This document shows positions 50,884 through 61,044 of a DNA stretch of 64,000 bases, piece by piece. The translations under genes and the position numbers were made by a program. Origin of the DNA: VXYL01 sp965199915 (GTDB taxonomy: Bacteria; Pseudomonadota; Gammaproteobacteria; Pseudomonadales; Azotimanducaceae). A model generated the notes under the pieces. That model ran no database searches. It had not been told where the DNA came from and worked only from the letters and a program-made list of their open reading frames with translations. How positions within the stretch are numbered: the stretch's first letter is position 1; the number at the start of each line of letters is the position of its first letter. The stretch lies in NCBI GenBank assembly GCA_965199915.1, contig OZ241348.1, positions 1,116,001 to 1,180,000 of the forward strand, written 5' to 3'.

Positions 50884-52826
50884 GCGGCGAAGTCTTCACA
50901 AATGCGCCGGCCCCGCTGCGCTCCTGGTTTACTGTCGTTCCCGCCTTCGTGGCAGCGCTCGCGGGCGCGCCCGCCGGCCATGCGGCCGAGCTCTCCCTCT
51001 ACGAGCAACGGATCGCCTACCAACGCGCCGTGCATGCCATCCGCATGGGCAGGAGCGGAGAGTTTCGGCGCGAGCAAGCCAAGCTCAAGGACTACGCGTT
51101 GCGCCCCTACCTCGTCTACCACGACGCCCAGCGGCGGATTTCCAGCCTGAGCCCCAAGAGAGCGCGCGCCGTGCGCGCGGAACTTGCCGACACGCCGCTC
51201 GCGCCGATCTTCCACCGCAACTGGCTGAGGGCCCAGGTGCGGCGCGGGCGCTGGGACGTGTACCTCGCCAACTACGAACCCAGCGACGACGCCGCGGCCC
51301 AGTGCAACTACCTGCGCGCCCTGTACCGTTCCGGCGAGCGCGCCGCAGCCCTTGACCAAGTGCGCGATCTGTGGGTTGCGCCCCGTTCCCAACCCAAGAC
51401 CTGCGACCCGCTGTTCGAGGTGTGGATCGCTTCCGGGCGGTTGCGTCAAGAGTCCGTGTGGGCGCGCTTGGCGTTGGCCTTGGACGCGCGCGAAGTCACT
51501 TTGGCGCGGTATCTGTTGCGCTTTTTCGATGCCCGCGAGGCCGCCGCCGGACGCCTGTATTACGACGTTCACGTGCGTCCGCGCACCGTGCGTTCGCTGA
51601 GCCGTTTCAAGGACGACGAGGGCGGCCGCCGGGCCCTGCGCCACGGCCTCCTGCGCTACGCGCGCGACGACGCCGAAGGCGCGTTGGCGTTGTGGGGCGA
51701 AGTCGGTCGCAAGCGCGCGTTCGGCGCCGCCGACCGCGACTACATCGAAGAACGCTTGACCGCCGCGGTCGCCGAAGCGAGCGGCAAGGCCCCCGAGACG
51801 CCCCCGCCCGGCTTCTCGCCCGACAGCGTGGAGCGCATCGCGCAGGCGCTGGTGTGGCACCAGCGTTGGGCCGCGGCGGCCTCGTGGATCCAAGCGCTGC
51901 CCGCGGCGGTGGTGGGCAAGCCCCGCTGGGGCTATTGGCTCGGGCGCGCCCTGGTCGAAACGGGTGACGCCCACGCGGGTCGCGAGCAACTCGAAACGGT
52001 CGCCGGACTACGCACCTACTACGGCTTTCTCGCAGCCGAGGAGATCGGTCGCGCACCGGCGCTGAACGCCATCGAGCCACGCCACGACGAGACGGCGCGG
52101 GAAGCGCTGCTCGCTGTGGCGGCGGTGCGGCGGATGACCGAGCTCTACGCCGTGGGCGACTTGGTGAACGCTCGCCGCGAGTGGCGGCACGCCCTGCCTT
52201 CGCTCGACGAAGCCGGCCGCCGCCACTTGGTGGAATTGACGGCGCATATCGGCTGGGGCACGCAGGCGATCTTCGGCGCCAGGGACGGCGAGATGGCGGA
52301 TCTGATCGCCATTCGCTTCCCAACGCCGCACAAAGACATCTTCCGCCGCAACGCGTTCCAGAGCCAATTGCCGGTGCAGTTCCTTTACGCCATCGCCCGC
52401 CAAGAGAGCGCCTTCAACGCGCGCGCCGTCTCCAGCGCCGGAGCGCGCGGCCTGATGCAGCTAATGCCCGCCACGGCGCGGATCATCGCCGACCGCGTGC
52501 GCGCCAAGCGGCCGTCGCGCGAGGAGCTGTTCGATCCCGCCGTGAACGCGCGCCTTGCCGCGCACCACCTCGCCCGCCTGATGCGCCGCTACCGCGGCAA
52601 CCGCGCACTGGTCGCCGCCGCCTACAACGCCGGCGAGCGGCGCGTGGACCGCTGGCTGAAAGACGCCGCCGGCTGGCCGACCGCGGTTTGGGTGGAGCGC
52701 ATCCCGTTCCGCGAAACGCGCGACTATGTGAAAGGCGTCATCGCCTTCGCGCACGTCTACGCGCGGCTCGCCGGCACCCAGCCACCGGTGCTGGCCGCGC
52801 ACGAAAGGACCATCACTCCCCCGTGA
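50880..52826 (+). CDS. slt: Soluble lytic murein transglycosylase
   Basis: Periplasmic enzyme that cleaves the MurNAc-GlcNAc bond with anhydro-product formation. A signal peptide lies in about residues 1-36 (cleavage near GHAAE). The long helical superhelix (U and L domains) covers about 37-480. The C-terminal lysozyme-like domain has the catalytic Glu in AIARQESAFN, then AGARGLMQLMPATA and AAYNAGERRVDRWL. Length 648 (E. coli Slt70 645). The TTG start overlaps the uspA stop, and its stop overlaps tatD. Confidence 0.93.
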   Translation: MSGEVFTNAPAPLRSWFTVVPAFVAALAGAPAGHAAELSLYEQRIAYQRAVHAIRMGRSGEFRREQAKLKDYALRPYLVYHDAQRRISSLSPKRARAVRAELADTPLAPIFHRNWLRAQVRRGRWDVYLANYEPSDDAAAQCNYLRALYRSGERAAALDQVRDLWVAPRSQPKTCDPLFEVWIASGRLRQESVWARLALALDAREVTLARYLLRFFDAREAAAGRLYYDVHVRPRTVRSLSRFKDDEGGRRALRHGLLRYARDDAEGALALWGEVGRKRAFGAADRDYIEERLTAAVAEASGKAPETPPPGFSPDSVERIAQALVWHQRWAAAASWIQALPAAVVGKPRWGYWLGRALVETGDAHAGREQLETVAGLRTYYGFLAAEEIGRAPALNAIEPRHDETAREALLAVAAVRRMTELYAVGDLVNARREWRHALPSLDEAGRRHLVELTAHIGWGTQAIFGARDGEMADLIAIRFPTPHKDIFRRNAFQSQLPVQFLYAIARQESAFNARAVSSAGARGLMQLMPATARIIADRVRAKRPSREELFDPAVNARLAAHHLARLMRRYRGNRALVAAAYNAGERRVDRWLKDAAGWPTAVWVERIPFRETRDYVKGVIAFAHVYARLAGTQPPVLAAHERTITPP

Positions 52827-53746
52827 TAGACATCGGCGTCAACCTCGCCAACCGCGCCTTCGATCGCGACCGCGATGAGGTGCTCCGACGCGCCGCGGCG
52901 GCCGGCGTGCAGGCTTTGATCGTCACCGGCACAAGCGTGGCCGCCAGCCACCAAGCGCTGACATTGGCGCAACGCCGCGCCAAAGCCGATGTCCGGGGCG
53001 CCGTCGGCGATCCCGCGCAGCGGCCGGCGGCGCCGCAAGACCACACGCCCACACTGTACGCTACCGCCGGCGTGCATCCGCACGACGCCGGCGCGGTCGC
53101 GTCCGGCTGGCTGGCCGCGCTCGACGCGCTTGCGGCGCATCCACTCGTTGTGGCGATCGGCGAGACCGGCCTCGACTACGATCGCAACTATTCCAGCCGC
53201 GCCGATCAGCGGCGCGTGTTTCGAGCGCAGGTGGAACTCGCGGCCCGCCTCGGCAAGCCCCTGTTCGTACACGACCGCGAGTCCGCGGGCGAGACGCGCA
53301 GCATGTTGGCGGAGTTTCGCGGCGCCGTCTCCTGCCTGATCCACTGCTTCACCGGCCGCGCCGCGGAGTTGGACGGCTACTTGGAAGACGGCCACTCGAT
53401 CGGCGTCACCGGTTGGATTTGCGACGAGCGGCGCGGTCAAGACCTCGCGCGGCTGGTGGAGCGCATCCCCGCGGATCGGCTGATGATCGAGACCGACGCG
53501 CCGTTCTTGCTGCCCCGCTCAATGACGCCCAAGCCCCGCTCGCGGCGCAACGAACCGGCGTTCCTGCCTTGGGTCGCCCGCCGCGTGGCCGAGTGCCGGG
53601 GCGAAGATGCCCGGGAGGTCGCCGAGCAAACCCGCCGCAACGCCGTCCGGTTCTTCCAATTGGCTTCCCAGGAGCTTGACACCCCGGCAACGCCGTTGGA
53701 CGATCCCGCCTGCAACGCTTGCCACAAAGCGCCGGCGGATCAGTGA
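52823..53746 (+). CDS. tatD: TatD-family metal-dependent deoxyribonuclease
   Basis: TIM-barrel hydrolase. Conserved landmarks: DIGVNLANRAFD at the N-terminus (E. coli-TatD-like rather than DxHxH), ATAGVHPHDA, AIGETGLDYDRNYSS, HCFTGRAAELDGYL, GVTGWICDERRGQDLARL and IETDAPFLLPRSMTPKPRSRRNEPAFLP. Length 307 against 260 in E. coli; the extra residues lie in a loop near 60-75 and at the C-terminus. The GTG start overlaps the slt stop. Confidence 0.93.
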   Translation: MIDIGVNLANRAFDRDRDEVLRRAAAAGVQALIVTGTSVAASHQALTLAQRRAKADVRGAVGDPAQRPAAPQDHTPTLYATAGVHPHDAGAVASGWLAALDALAAHPLVVAIGETGLDYDRNYSSRADQRRVFRAQVELAARLGKPLFVHDRESAGETRSMLAEFRGAVSCLIHCFTGRAAELDGYLEDGHSIGVTGWICDERRGQDLARLVERIPADRLMIETDAPFLLPRSMTPKPRSRRNEPAFLPWVARRVAECRGEDAREVAEQTRRNAVRFFQLASQELDTPATPLDDPACNACHKAPADQ

Positions 53747-54486
53747 CGACCGGAACCGAGCGGCCAACCATGACTGGGCAGAACGAAACGCATTCAACGG
53801 CAGCGGCGCAGCGGCGCATACCCCGCCCTTGCGCCGAACGGAACATCCACCGCGCCTCCCGTTGGCACCCGCGCGGCGGACGACGGCGTTGGCGGCTCGC
53901 GCAGTGCGGATTGACGCTGCTCGCGCTGTTCGCGGCGGCATGCAAAGGCCCGACGCCGGTGAATCTGGGCACCGACCGGCCGAGCGAGCAATGGGATTGC
54001 CGTCCCGGTGCAGAGGGTGGCTGGAACTGCGTGCAGAACGTCGCCGGCGCCCGCGCCGGGGGGCTTGCCTCCGCCGGTCGCAGCGAACAGCCGCGGCTCT
54101 CGGCCGACACGCACCGAGAACTCGCCTATCGGCCGGAGCGAGCGACGCCGCTGCTCGACCTGCCCGGCGATTATTACGCGTTGCAGTTGGCGATACGCGA
54201 CTCGCGCGAGGCGCTAGGACGCTTCGCCGAAGCGCATCGGCTCATCGGGCTGCCGCATGTGCGCGTGGCGCGGCGCGGTCGTCTGGCCTATGTTCTTCTC
54301 GCCGGGGTGTACCGCGACCGCGCCGACGCCGAGCGCGCTCGGGACGGCCTGCCCAAGCGTCTCGGTTCCATGCGACCGTGGATTCGCCGCTTGCACTCGC
54401 TGCAAAGCGCGATGCTGCGCGCCGACGCATTGACCGGCTCGTCCACCGCGCGCACTGTGCGCTTGGGCGGCGCCGACGCGCGGTGA
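53743..54486 (+). CDS. Putative SPOR-domain lipoprotein
   Basis: 247 residues from GTG 53743, which overlaps the tatD stop (GTGA); ATG 53770 is in frame. A basic N-terminus precedes a hydrophobic stretch ending in the lipobox LFAAAC, so a lipoprotein is likely. The C-terminal 80 residues (YYALQLAIRDSREALGRFAEAHRL ... YVLLAGVYRDRADAERARDGL) have the SPOR pattern, a peptidoglycan-binding fold. Possibly a cell-division or envelope accessory factor. Confidence 0.7.
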   Translation: MTTGTERPTMTGQNETHSTAAAQRRIPRPCAERNIHRASRWHPRGGRRRWRLAQCGLTLLALFAAACKGPTPVNLGTDRPSEQWDCRPGAEGGWNCVQNVAGARAGGLASAGRSEQPRLSADTHRELAYRPERATPLLDLPGDYYALQLAIRDSREALGRFAEAHRLIGLPHVRVARRGRLAYVLLAGVYRDRADAERARDGLPKRLGSMRPWIRRLHSLQSAMLRADALTGSSTARTVRLGGADAR

Positions 54487-54513
54487 TCGTCTGTGGCGGG
54501 CCGTCGAAGCGCT

Positions 54514-55791
54514 TCACCGCCGCTTGTCCGCACGCGACAGTGACGCCACGCCTTCCGGCGCCGCGCAATTCTCGCCGAGGAACGTTTCCGGACGAAGCGC
54601 GCTCGTGTCCACCAGACCCACCTGCCTATACCGCTGGAACAAGGCGTCGGCGTCCGCAACGCGATAGCGCTCCGGCCGGCGGCGGAAGTCGTCGCACAGC
54701 AGCAGCATGCGCCTCTCCACGTAGGGCAAGAGCCGCGGGCTGTAGACGTTGGCGTTGAGCGCTTCGTCCCAGAAAGAGTTGACGTGGTCGGCCCAAGTGA
54801 AGGCGCGCTGCTTGATCGGGACGCCTTTCCGCCAACGGAAGATGGCCGCTTTGCCCGCCACCACGCCATCGTGGAACAGGCTGCGGTAGAACCGGTGCCC
54901 CTCGTAGTTCGCCACCAAGTCGGCGTTGGAGTAGACGCCAGTGGTCAGGCGCCCGAACAAGCCCTTCTCGGTGAGGACCGAACGGCGCGCGGCCTTCGCC
55001 TCGTCGCCCATCGATCGATAGCGGCCGTAGAACTTGCGGCCTTGGGAGAAGAAGTGGCCGATCTTGTCGGTGCCGAAGTACACGCCCCCGACGTTGATGG
55101 TGGGACCGAAACCGAAAATCGCGGCAACGCGGCCGGCCAGGAGGGGGAAGTCCGCCACCAGGGATTCGGCGCGGGTGACGGGCACTTTCGCCACCTCGGG
55201 CGCTTCCATGGCCCAGCGTTCCAGCTTGTCCACCCAATGCACGCCGCCCACCTTCCGGTACATCGCCATGACAAACGCCCACTCGTCCTCGCCCTTGTTC
55301 CACGACGCCGCGATTTCGTCGAGGGCGTCGTTCACTTTGGCGTCCAGGACATCCAAGCTGTCCGCCACGTCGAGGTGCCGATTCGCATACGGATCGGTTT
55401 CGTAGGCTTGCGACGCTTGCGCCGCAAGCGCAGCCAAAGTCGCCAACAGGCAGGCGGCGCGAACAGGCAACGGGCCGCGTACACCTTCCTTGGCCCTAGT
55501 GCTCCAACCAGGTTGAATTGATGCGTCAGCGCGTTCACAGGCGTCCGAGCGCGAGGCGCGCGTCTTGAAGGTGTATCGGGCCATACTCCGAAAGACCGCA
55601 ACAAAGCGGGCGGATGCCTGTGGGCGCGCCCTTCGGGTGGCAGCCGGAAGCCCCCCGGCGGCGTTGCGCCCGCTTGAAGTGCGACCCGGCACGTCCGCGC
55701 GGGAACGCGCCTTGCCGGGGAACTTCCGGCTGCCACTGACGCACCAATTCAACCTGGTTGGAGCACTAGCCTTGGCAGCACACGCGCGCAT
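54514..55791 (-). CDS. Secreted protein of unknown function with an in-frame MITE-like insert
   Basis: The open frame from ATG 55791 codes for 425 residues. Residues 8-97 come from the 270-base insertion at 55496-55765. Without it, the protein starts MRACAAKARAKEGVRG, then LPVRAACLLATLAALAAQASQA (signal peptide), then YETDPYANRH. The mature part holds VHWVDKLERWAMEAPEV and the blocks GTDKIGHFFSQGRKFYGRYR and GVYSNADLVANYEGHRF. The family is unknown to me. The insertion pushes the signal peptide inside the chain unless an internal TTG (before LPVR) is used. Faces the SPOR gene, convergent. Confidence 0.6.
   Translation of the reverse strand: MRACAAKASAPTRLNWCVSGSRKFPGKARSRADVPGRTSSGRNAAGGLPAATRRARPQASARFVAVFRSMARYTFKTRASRSDACERADASIQPGWSTRAKEGVRGPLPVRAACLLATLAALAAQASQAYETDPYANRHLDVADSLDVLDAKVNDALDEIAASWNKGEDEWAFVMAMYRKVGGVHWVDKLERWAMEAPEVAKVPVTRAESLVADFPLLAGRVAAIFGFGPTINVGGVYFGTDKIGHFFSQGRKFYGRYRSMGDEAKAARRSVLTEKGLFGRLTTGVYSNADLVANYEGHRFYRSLFHDGVVAGKAAIFRWRKGVPIKQRAFTWADHVNSFWDEALNANVYSPRLLPYVERRMLLLCDDFRRRPERYRVADADALFQRYRQVGLVDTSALRPETFLGENCAAPEGVASLSRADKRR
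55496..55769. mobile_element. MITE-like element with 30-bp inverted ends
   Basis: 266 bases (55500-55765) with 30-base terminal inverted repeats starting TGCTCCAACCAGG, one mismatch between them, flanked by CTAG on both sides as a target duplication. It encodes no transposase. With the 4-base duplication it adds exactly 270 bases, so the host gene's frame is kept. The inner sequence has no stop in that frame. Confidence 0.8.
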
Positions 55792-55802
55792 CCGCCAGTC
55801 GC

Positions 55803-56414
55803 TCAGTATTCGTAGGGTTCCAAGTCCCGACCGTCCATGGCGTAGCCCGCTTCGGCGAGCCCGGAGTAGCTCTCGACCCGCATGCGGCCCGTCACCCAGA
55901 CCGGATCGTACATGGACTCCACCTCCGCCGGCTCTGCGAACGTCACATGGACGATTTGATTCGGCGGCGGCGGCGGTTGGTGAATGCAAGCCCCGAAGTA
56001 CGGCACCAGCAGAAAGCTCGAGACCTTGCCCTCGGTCACGTCCAGCGGCACCACGAAGCCGGGCAGCCGCACGATTTCGCCATCAAGAGCCTCCACCGTG
56101 CCCGTCATGGCGGCGGAAGGGAAGTCGTCGAACGTCGCAACGTTGAAATGATCGAAGGCCTGTGGCGGCGCGACCTCCCCTTCCGGCAGCAGGTCGTCCC
56201 ACGTCAACGTGCGAACCTCGGCGGCTTCCTTGGCGAAGCCAAACGCGCCGGCGAGCAACAAGGCGCAGACGCCGGCGACGCCCACGCCGGCGTTGCGCGG
56301 GCCGGAGCGCCGACGGACCGGCTTCGAGCCGTTTGCGCGAACAAGGCGGGCGGCGAACTTCCAACTCCGCTCCCCGGCCCCAGCCACCTTGACCACGAAT
56401 CCACAGAGGTTCAT
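55803..56414 (-). CDS. DUF3299-domain protein (zinc-uptake operon type)
   Basis: 203 residues. An N-terminal basic stretch and a membrane or signal segment (about residues 45-60) precede a DUF3299 domain: MTGTVEALDGEIVRLPGFVVPLD, then SSFLLVPYFGACIHQPPPPPNQIVHV. In Pseudomonas and Vibrio, proteins of this family are encoded with an ABC ATPase and permease in Zur-regulated zinc-uptake operons (PA4063-PA4066). Those two genes are found here 4.6 kb upstream. ATG 56414 is chosen; the start is uncertain. Confidence 0.78.
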   Translation of the reverse strand: MNLCGFVVKVAGAGERSWKFAARLVRANGSKPVRRRSGPRNAGVGVAGVCALLLAGAFGFAKEAAEVRTLTWDDLLPEGEVAPPQAFDHFNVATFDDFPSAAMTGTVEALDGEIVRLPGFVVPLDVTEGKVSSFLLVPYFGACIHQPPPPPNQIVHVTFAEPAEVESMYDPVWVTGRMRVESYSGLAEAGYAMDGRDLEPYEY

Positions 56415-56524
56415 GCGGGACAAAGATAACGCATGTTGGACTGTCGCACAGCAGCGGATCACGCAACGCCCGATCGCCCTGCAAGTTCACCGCGTTCGCC
56501 AGCCGACACCACAAGCTCACGCAG

Positions 56525-59500
56525 CTACCGGCCGCCGACGGCCACGCCCGCCGTCGATATGTTGGTCAACCGCCCGCTCGCGGATTCGAGTAGGCTCATG
56601 CCGACAACCGAACTCCCGGCGGTTATGAGCAAGCGCCACTTCCCCGCGCCATCGCCAAGCGCTCCGTTCAACCTCCGCGCTCCGTTCTCAAGGTCGAACG
56701 CCGACACGGTGCGGGATTCGCCTGCGGGCAGCGTCAACGTCACCGGCCCCGCGTTGCCGCCTTGATCGTCGACGCCGTCGATGCTCACGCTCTCGTCGTT
56801 CGCTCCGGTGTTCACAAGGCGCAGGCTGCTCGCTCGGTTCATGTTGCCGCCGGGGTTGAAGGTGTGCGCCACAAGCCGCCCGGCGGCGTTTCTCGGCAAC
56901 ACGTCGTGCATGGCGGTGAGGAACCCGTCGCCGTGGCGAACGAAGGCGAGCACCCGCACGGCCAAGTCGGTTTCGACGTCCAACCGCCAATCGCCTTGAA
57001 CCGGGCCGCCCACGCCTCTTTCAACGCCCTTGCCCGCGTTCCCGTACTCAAGGTCCTCGGAGTTGAAGTGAACCACCTGACCCGCGCCCAACCGGATCTC
57101 GATCGGGTCGGGCGCGTGGCCGCCGTCGTCGAACGCGAAGACGCGGACGCTGCCGGACTTCTCGGATTCGTTGACGACGCGGACGAACCCCCGCCGCGTT
57201 GAATCGGCGGCGGGCAGCATCAGAGGCACGGCGGCGGCAAGGCGCGTCCGGGTGCCGCCGTCGGTCGCGACGCCCGCCGTCGATATGTTGGCGGATCCAA
57301 TCAGGCTCATGCCGACAACCGAACTCCCGGCGGTTATGAACAAGCGCCACTTGCCCGCGCCATCGCCAAGTCTGCCGCCAGTGAAGCGCCAATTCCCCGC
57401 GGCGTCGACAACCCACTTCGCCACAAATCCGGTCTCAAGGTCGGACGCCGACAGCCAGCGGGACTCGCCGGCGTCCAGCCACAAGCTCACCGGCCCGGCG
57501 ACCACGCCTTGGTCGTCAACCCCTTCAATACTCACGTCCTCGTAGTTCGCCCCGGTGTTGACAAGGCGCAGGACGCTCCTTTGGCTCATGTTGCTGCCGG
57601 GGTTGAAGGTGTGCGCCACAAGCCGTCCGGCGGCGTTTCTCGGCAACACGTCGTGCACGGCGGTGAGGAACCCGTCGTCGCTGCGGACGAAGGCGAGCGC
57701 CCGCGCGGCCAAGCCGGTTTCGACGTCCAACCGCCAATCGCCTTGAACCGGTCTGCCCACGCCGCCTGCAACGCCCTTGCCCGCGTTCCCGTCCTCAAGG
57801 TCGTTGGAGTTGAAGTGAACCACTTGCCTTGCGCCCAACGGAATCTCGATGGGATCGGGCGCGTGGCCGCCATCGTCGAACGCGAAGACGCGAACGCCAC
57901 CCGATTCCGCGGATTCGTTGACGACGCGGACGAACCCCTGCCGCGTTGAATAGGAGGAGAACGGCGACAGCATCCAAGGCACCGCGGCGGCAAGGCGCAC
58001 CGCGGCGGTTTGACCATCCAACAGAACGTCAACCTCGCTGGAAAGTCCCGCGAACAAAGCGTCGTTCCGGGTCAATCCCACAAGGCGGTTGTCGCGCAAG
58101 TCCAGTTGACCTAGGCTGGTGAGGCCGTCGAACACGCCTGCCGGCAAAGCCGTCAACTGGTTGTCTCGCAACACAAGGGTTCGCAGGCTGGCGAGGCCGT
58201 CGAACACGCCGGCCGGCAAGGTGGTCAGCTGGTTCTCGTGCAACCACAGCAATTGCAGGCCGGCGAGGCCGTCGAACAGGCCGGCCGGCAAGTCCTTCAA
58301 CTGGTTTTCGTGCAAGTACAGCGATTGCAGGCTGGTCAGGCCGTCGAACACGCCGGCCGGCAAGGTCGTCAACTGGTTTCTGGACAACATCAGCGATTGC
58401 AGGCTGGTCAGGCCGTCGAACACGCCATCTGGCAAGACCGTCAACCGGTTCTCGTACAACCACAGTGTATGCAGGCTGGCGAGGCCGTCGAACACGCCGG
58501 CCGGCAAGGCCGTCAACCGGTTTTCGTACAACCTCAGCGTGCGCAGGCTGCCGAGGCCGTCGAACACGCCGGCCGGCAAGGTCGTCAACTGGATGTCGCA
58601 CAAATGCAGGGTCTGCAGGCTGGTCAGGCCGTCGAACACGCCGGCCGGCAACGTGGTCACGGACAACTCCAGCGATTGCAGGCTGCCGAGGCCGTCGAAC
58701 GCGCCGGCCGGCAAGGCCGTCAACTGGTTTCCGTGCAAGTACAACGTGCGCAGGCTGATCAGGCCGTTGAACAGGCCGGCCGGCACGGTCGTCAACTGGT
58801 TCCTGGACAGCCCCAGCGATAGCAGGCTAGCAAGGCCGTCGAACGCGCCGGCCGGCATGGTCGTCAACTGGTTGTCGTGCAAATGCAGGGTCTGCAGGCT
58901 GCCGAGGCCGTCGAACGCGCCGGCCGGCACGGTCGTCAACTGGTTCCCGTGCAACCACAGTGTATGCAGGCTGGCGAGGCCGTCGAACGCGCCTGCGGGC
59001 AACGTGGTCAACTGGTTTTGATGCAAGTACAGCGTGCGCAGGCTGGCGAGGCCGTCGAACGCACCGGCCGGCAAGGCCGTCAACTGGTTTTCGTGCAACC
59101 ACAGTGTATGCAGGTTGGCGAGGCCGTCGAACGCGCCGGCCGGCATGGTCGTCAACTGGTTCCCGTACAACCACAGTGTATGCAGGCTGACGAGGCCGTC
59201 GACCACGCCGGCCGGCACGGTCGTCAACCAGTTGTTCTGCAAGTACAGATACTGCAGGCTGGTGAGGCCGTCGAACACACTGTCCGGCAAGGTCGCCAAC
59301 TGGTTGCCGCCCAAGTACAGCTGTCGCAGGCTGGCGAGTCCGTCGAACGCGCCGGCCGGCAAGGTCGTCAACTGGTTCCCGTACAACCTCAGGGTATGCA
59401 GGCCGGCGAGTCCGTCGAACACGCCAGCCGGCAAGGTCGTCAACCGGTTCGCGTACAACCACAGTGTATGCAGGCCGGTGAGTCCGTCGAAGTCCCCCGT

Positions 59501-59716
59501 CCGCAAGGCTGTCACCTGCTTCGCTGAAATGTCCAAGGTTTCAACGCCCGCCAGCCCTTCGGAATCCACGGCGGCGCAGTCGTCGGCGTCAACCGCCTTC
59601 AAGAGGGCGTCCCGCACCTGCGGCGTCCGGTCGCAGATGTCGACGGTTTGCGCTTGGCCTGCCACGGCCGGCAGCACTGCCGCGACCAGCACGGTCAAGG
59701 CGATGACGTTCCTCAT
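56525..59716 (-). CDS. Secreted leucine-rich-repeat protein with duplicated C-terminal modules
   Basis: 1063 residues. Signal peptide 1-22 (cleavage after GQAQ). Then twenty LRRs of 24 residues, consensus NQLTTLPAGxFDGLxSLxTLxLx, over about 66-545, the twelfth shortened by about five residues. The C-terminal 500 residues are two copies of a roughly 230-residue module (LAAAVPWMLxP..., GFVRVVNES, GGVRVFAFDDGGHAPDPIEI, VQGDWRLDVET, FNPGSNM, GDGAGKWRLFITAGSSVVGMSL). LRRs of this plant/TLR-like class are usual in host-interacting proteins. It may bind a host or surface ligand; no anchoring signal is visible. Confidence 0.8.
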   Translation of the reverse strand: MRNVIALTVLVAAVLPAVAGQAQTVDICDRTPQVRDALLKAVDADDCAAVDSEGLAGVETLDISAKQVTALRTGDFDGLTGLHTLWLYANRLTTLPAGVFDGLAGLHTLRLYGNQLTTLPAGAFDGLASLRQLYLGGNQLATLPDSVFDGLTSLQYLYLQNNWLTTVPAGVVDGLVSLHTLWLYGNQLTTMPAGAFDGLANLHTLWLHENQLTALPAGAFDGLASLRTLYLHQNQLTTLPAGAFDGLASLHTLWLHGNQLTTVPAGAFDGLGSLQTLHLHDNQLTTMPAGAFDGLASLLSLGLSRNQLTTVPAGLFNGLISLRTLYLHGNQLTALPAGAFDGLGSLQSLELSVTTLPAGVFDGLTSLQTLHLCDIQLTTLPAGVFDGLGSLRTLRLYENRLTALPAGVFDGLASLHTLWLYENRLTVLPDGVFDGLTSLQSLMLSRNQLTTLPAGVFDGLTSLQSLYLHENQLKDLPAGLFDGLAGLQLLWLHENQLTTLPAGVFDGLASLRTLVLRDNQLTALPAGVFDGLTSLGQLDLRDNRLVGLTRNDALFAGLSSEVDVLLDGQTAAVRLAAAVPWMLSPFSSYSTRQGFVRVVNESAESGGVRVFAFDDGGHAPDPIEIPLGARQVVHFNSNDLEDGNAGKGVAGGVGRPVQGDWRLDVETGLAARALAFVRSDDGFLTAVHDVLPRNAAGRLVAHTFNPGSNMSQRSVLRLVNTGANYEDVSIEGVDDQGVVAGPVSLWLDAGESRWLSASDLETGFVAKWVVDAAGNWRFTGGRLGDGAGKWRLFITAGSSVVGMSLIGSANISTAGVATDGGTRTRLAAAVPLMLPAADSTRRGFVRVVNESEKSGSVRVFAFDDGGHAPDPIEIRLGAGQVVHFNSEDLEYGNAGKGVERGVGGPVQGDWRLDVETDLAVRVLAFVRHGDGFLTAMHDVLPRNAAGRLVAHTFNPGGNMNRASSLRLVNTGANDESVSIDGVDDQGGNAGPVTLTLPAGESRTVSAFDLENGARRLNGALGDGAGKWRLLITAGSSVVGMSLLESASGRLTNISTAGVAVGGR

Positions 59717-59769
59717 TGGGAAGTCTCCTTGTGAAGCGGACGCCGTGAAACGCCCTGTTTGTGAGCGTT

Positions 59770-59885
59770 GTCGTGCTGACGCAGCTACTGGCCATCGCCG
59801 GCGATGCTCGCCATCGACATGTTGGTCAAGTGCCCGCCAGCGGACTCTTGGCGGACTCTAGCAGGCTCATGCCGACAATCGAACA
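59770..59885 (-). pseudogene. 3' remnant of an upstream LRR paralogue
   Basis: The sequence between 59770 and 59885 matches the last roughly 110 bases of the LRR gene (56510-56615) with small gaps: the minus strand reads IVGMSLLESAKSP, as in VVGMSLLESASG. It lies right before the LRR start, where the end of a tandem upstream paralogue would be. The rest of that gene was lost. Confidence 0.65.
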
Positions 59886-60015
59886 GCACCGCCGCCCCCG
59901 CGGCAGAACTGTTCGATTTGGAACTGAACGCTCGCACGCGCTATAGTGACCGTCGGGGCAACGCATAGGCAACTGGGCGGTCCCGCAAGCGCACCCTTGA
60001 TTCGCAAAGAGACGA
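59886..60015. other. Divergent gap between LRR gene and decarboxylase gene
   Basis: Together with the remnant to its left this is a 300-base divergent gap. ACTATAGCGCG-like sequence near 59940 (TATAGT on the plus strand) could be a -10, but no -35 is convincing. Confidence 0.25.
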
Positions 60016-61014
<999 letters not shown>

Positions 61015-61044
61015 ACGTCGGCGCGCCCGACCGGGCGCGCGCTG

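Noticed and set aside
57250..57320. Second stop-like end within the LRR gene suggesting two separate genes
   Set aside because: The frame is continuous; the similarity at this point reflects the tandem duplication of the C-terminal module.
58100..59500. Regular 72-base repeats that could look like a CRISPR-type array
   Set aside because: The repeats are contiguous and translate into 24-residue leucine-rich repeats in one frame; there are no unique spacers.
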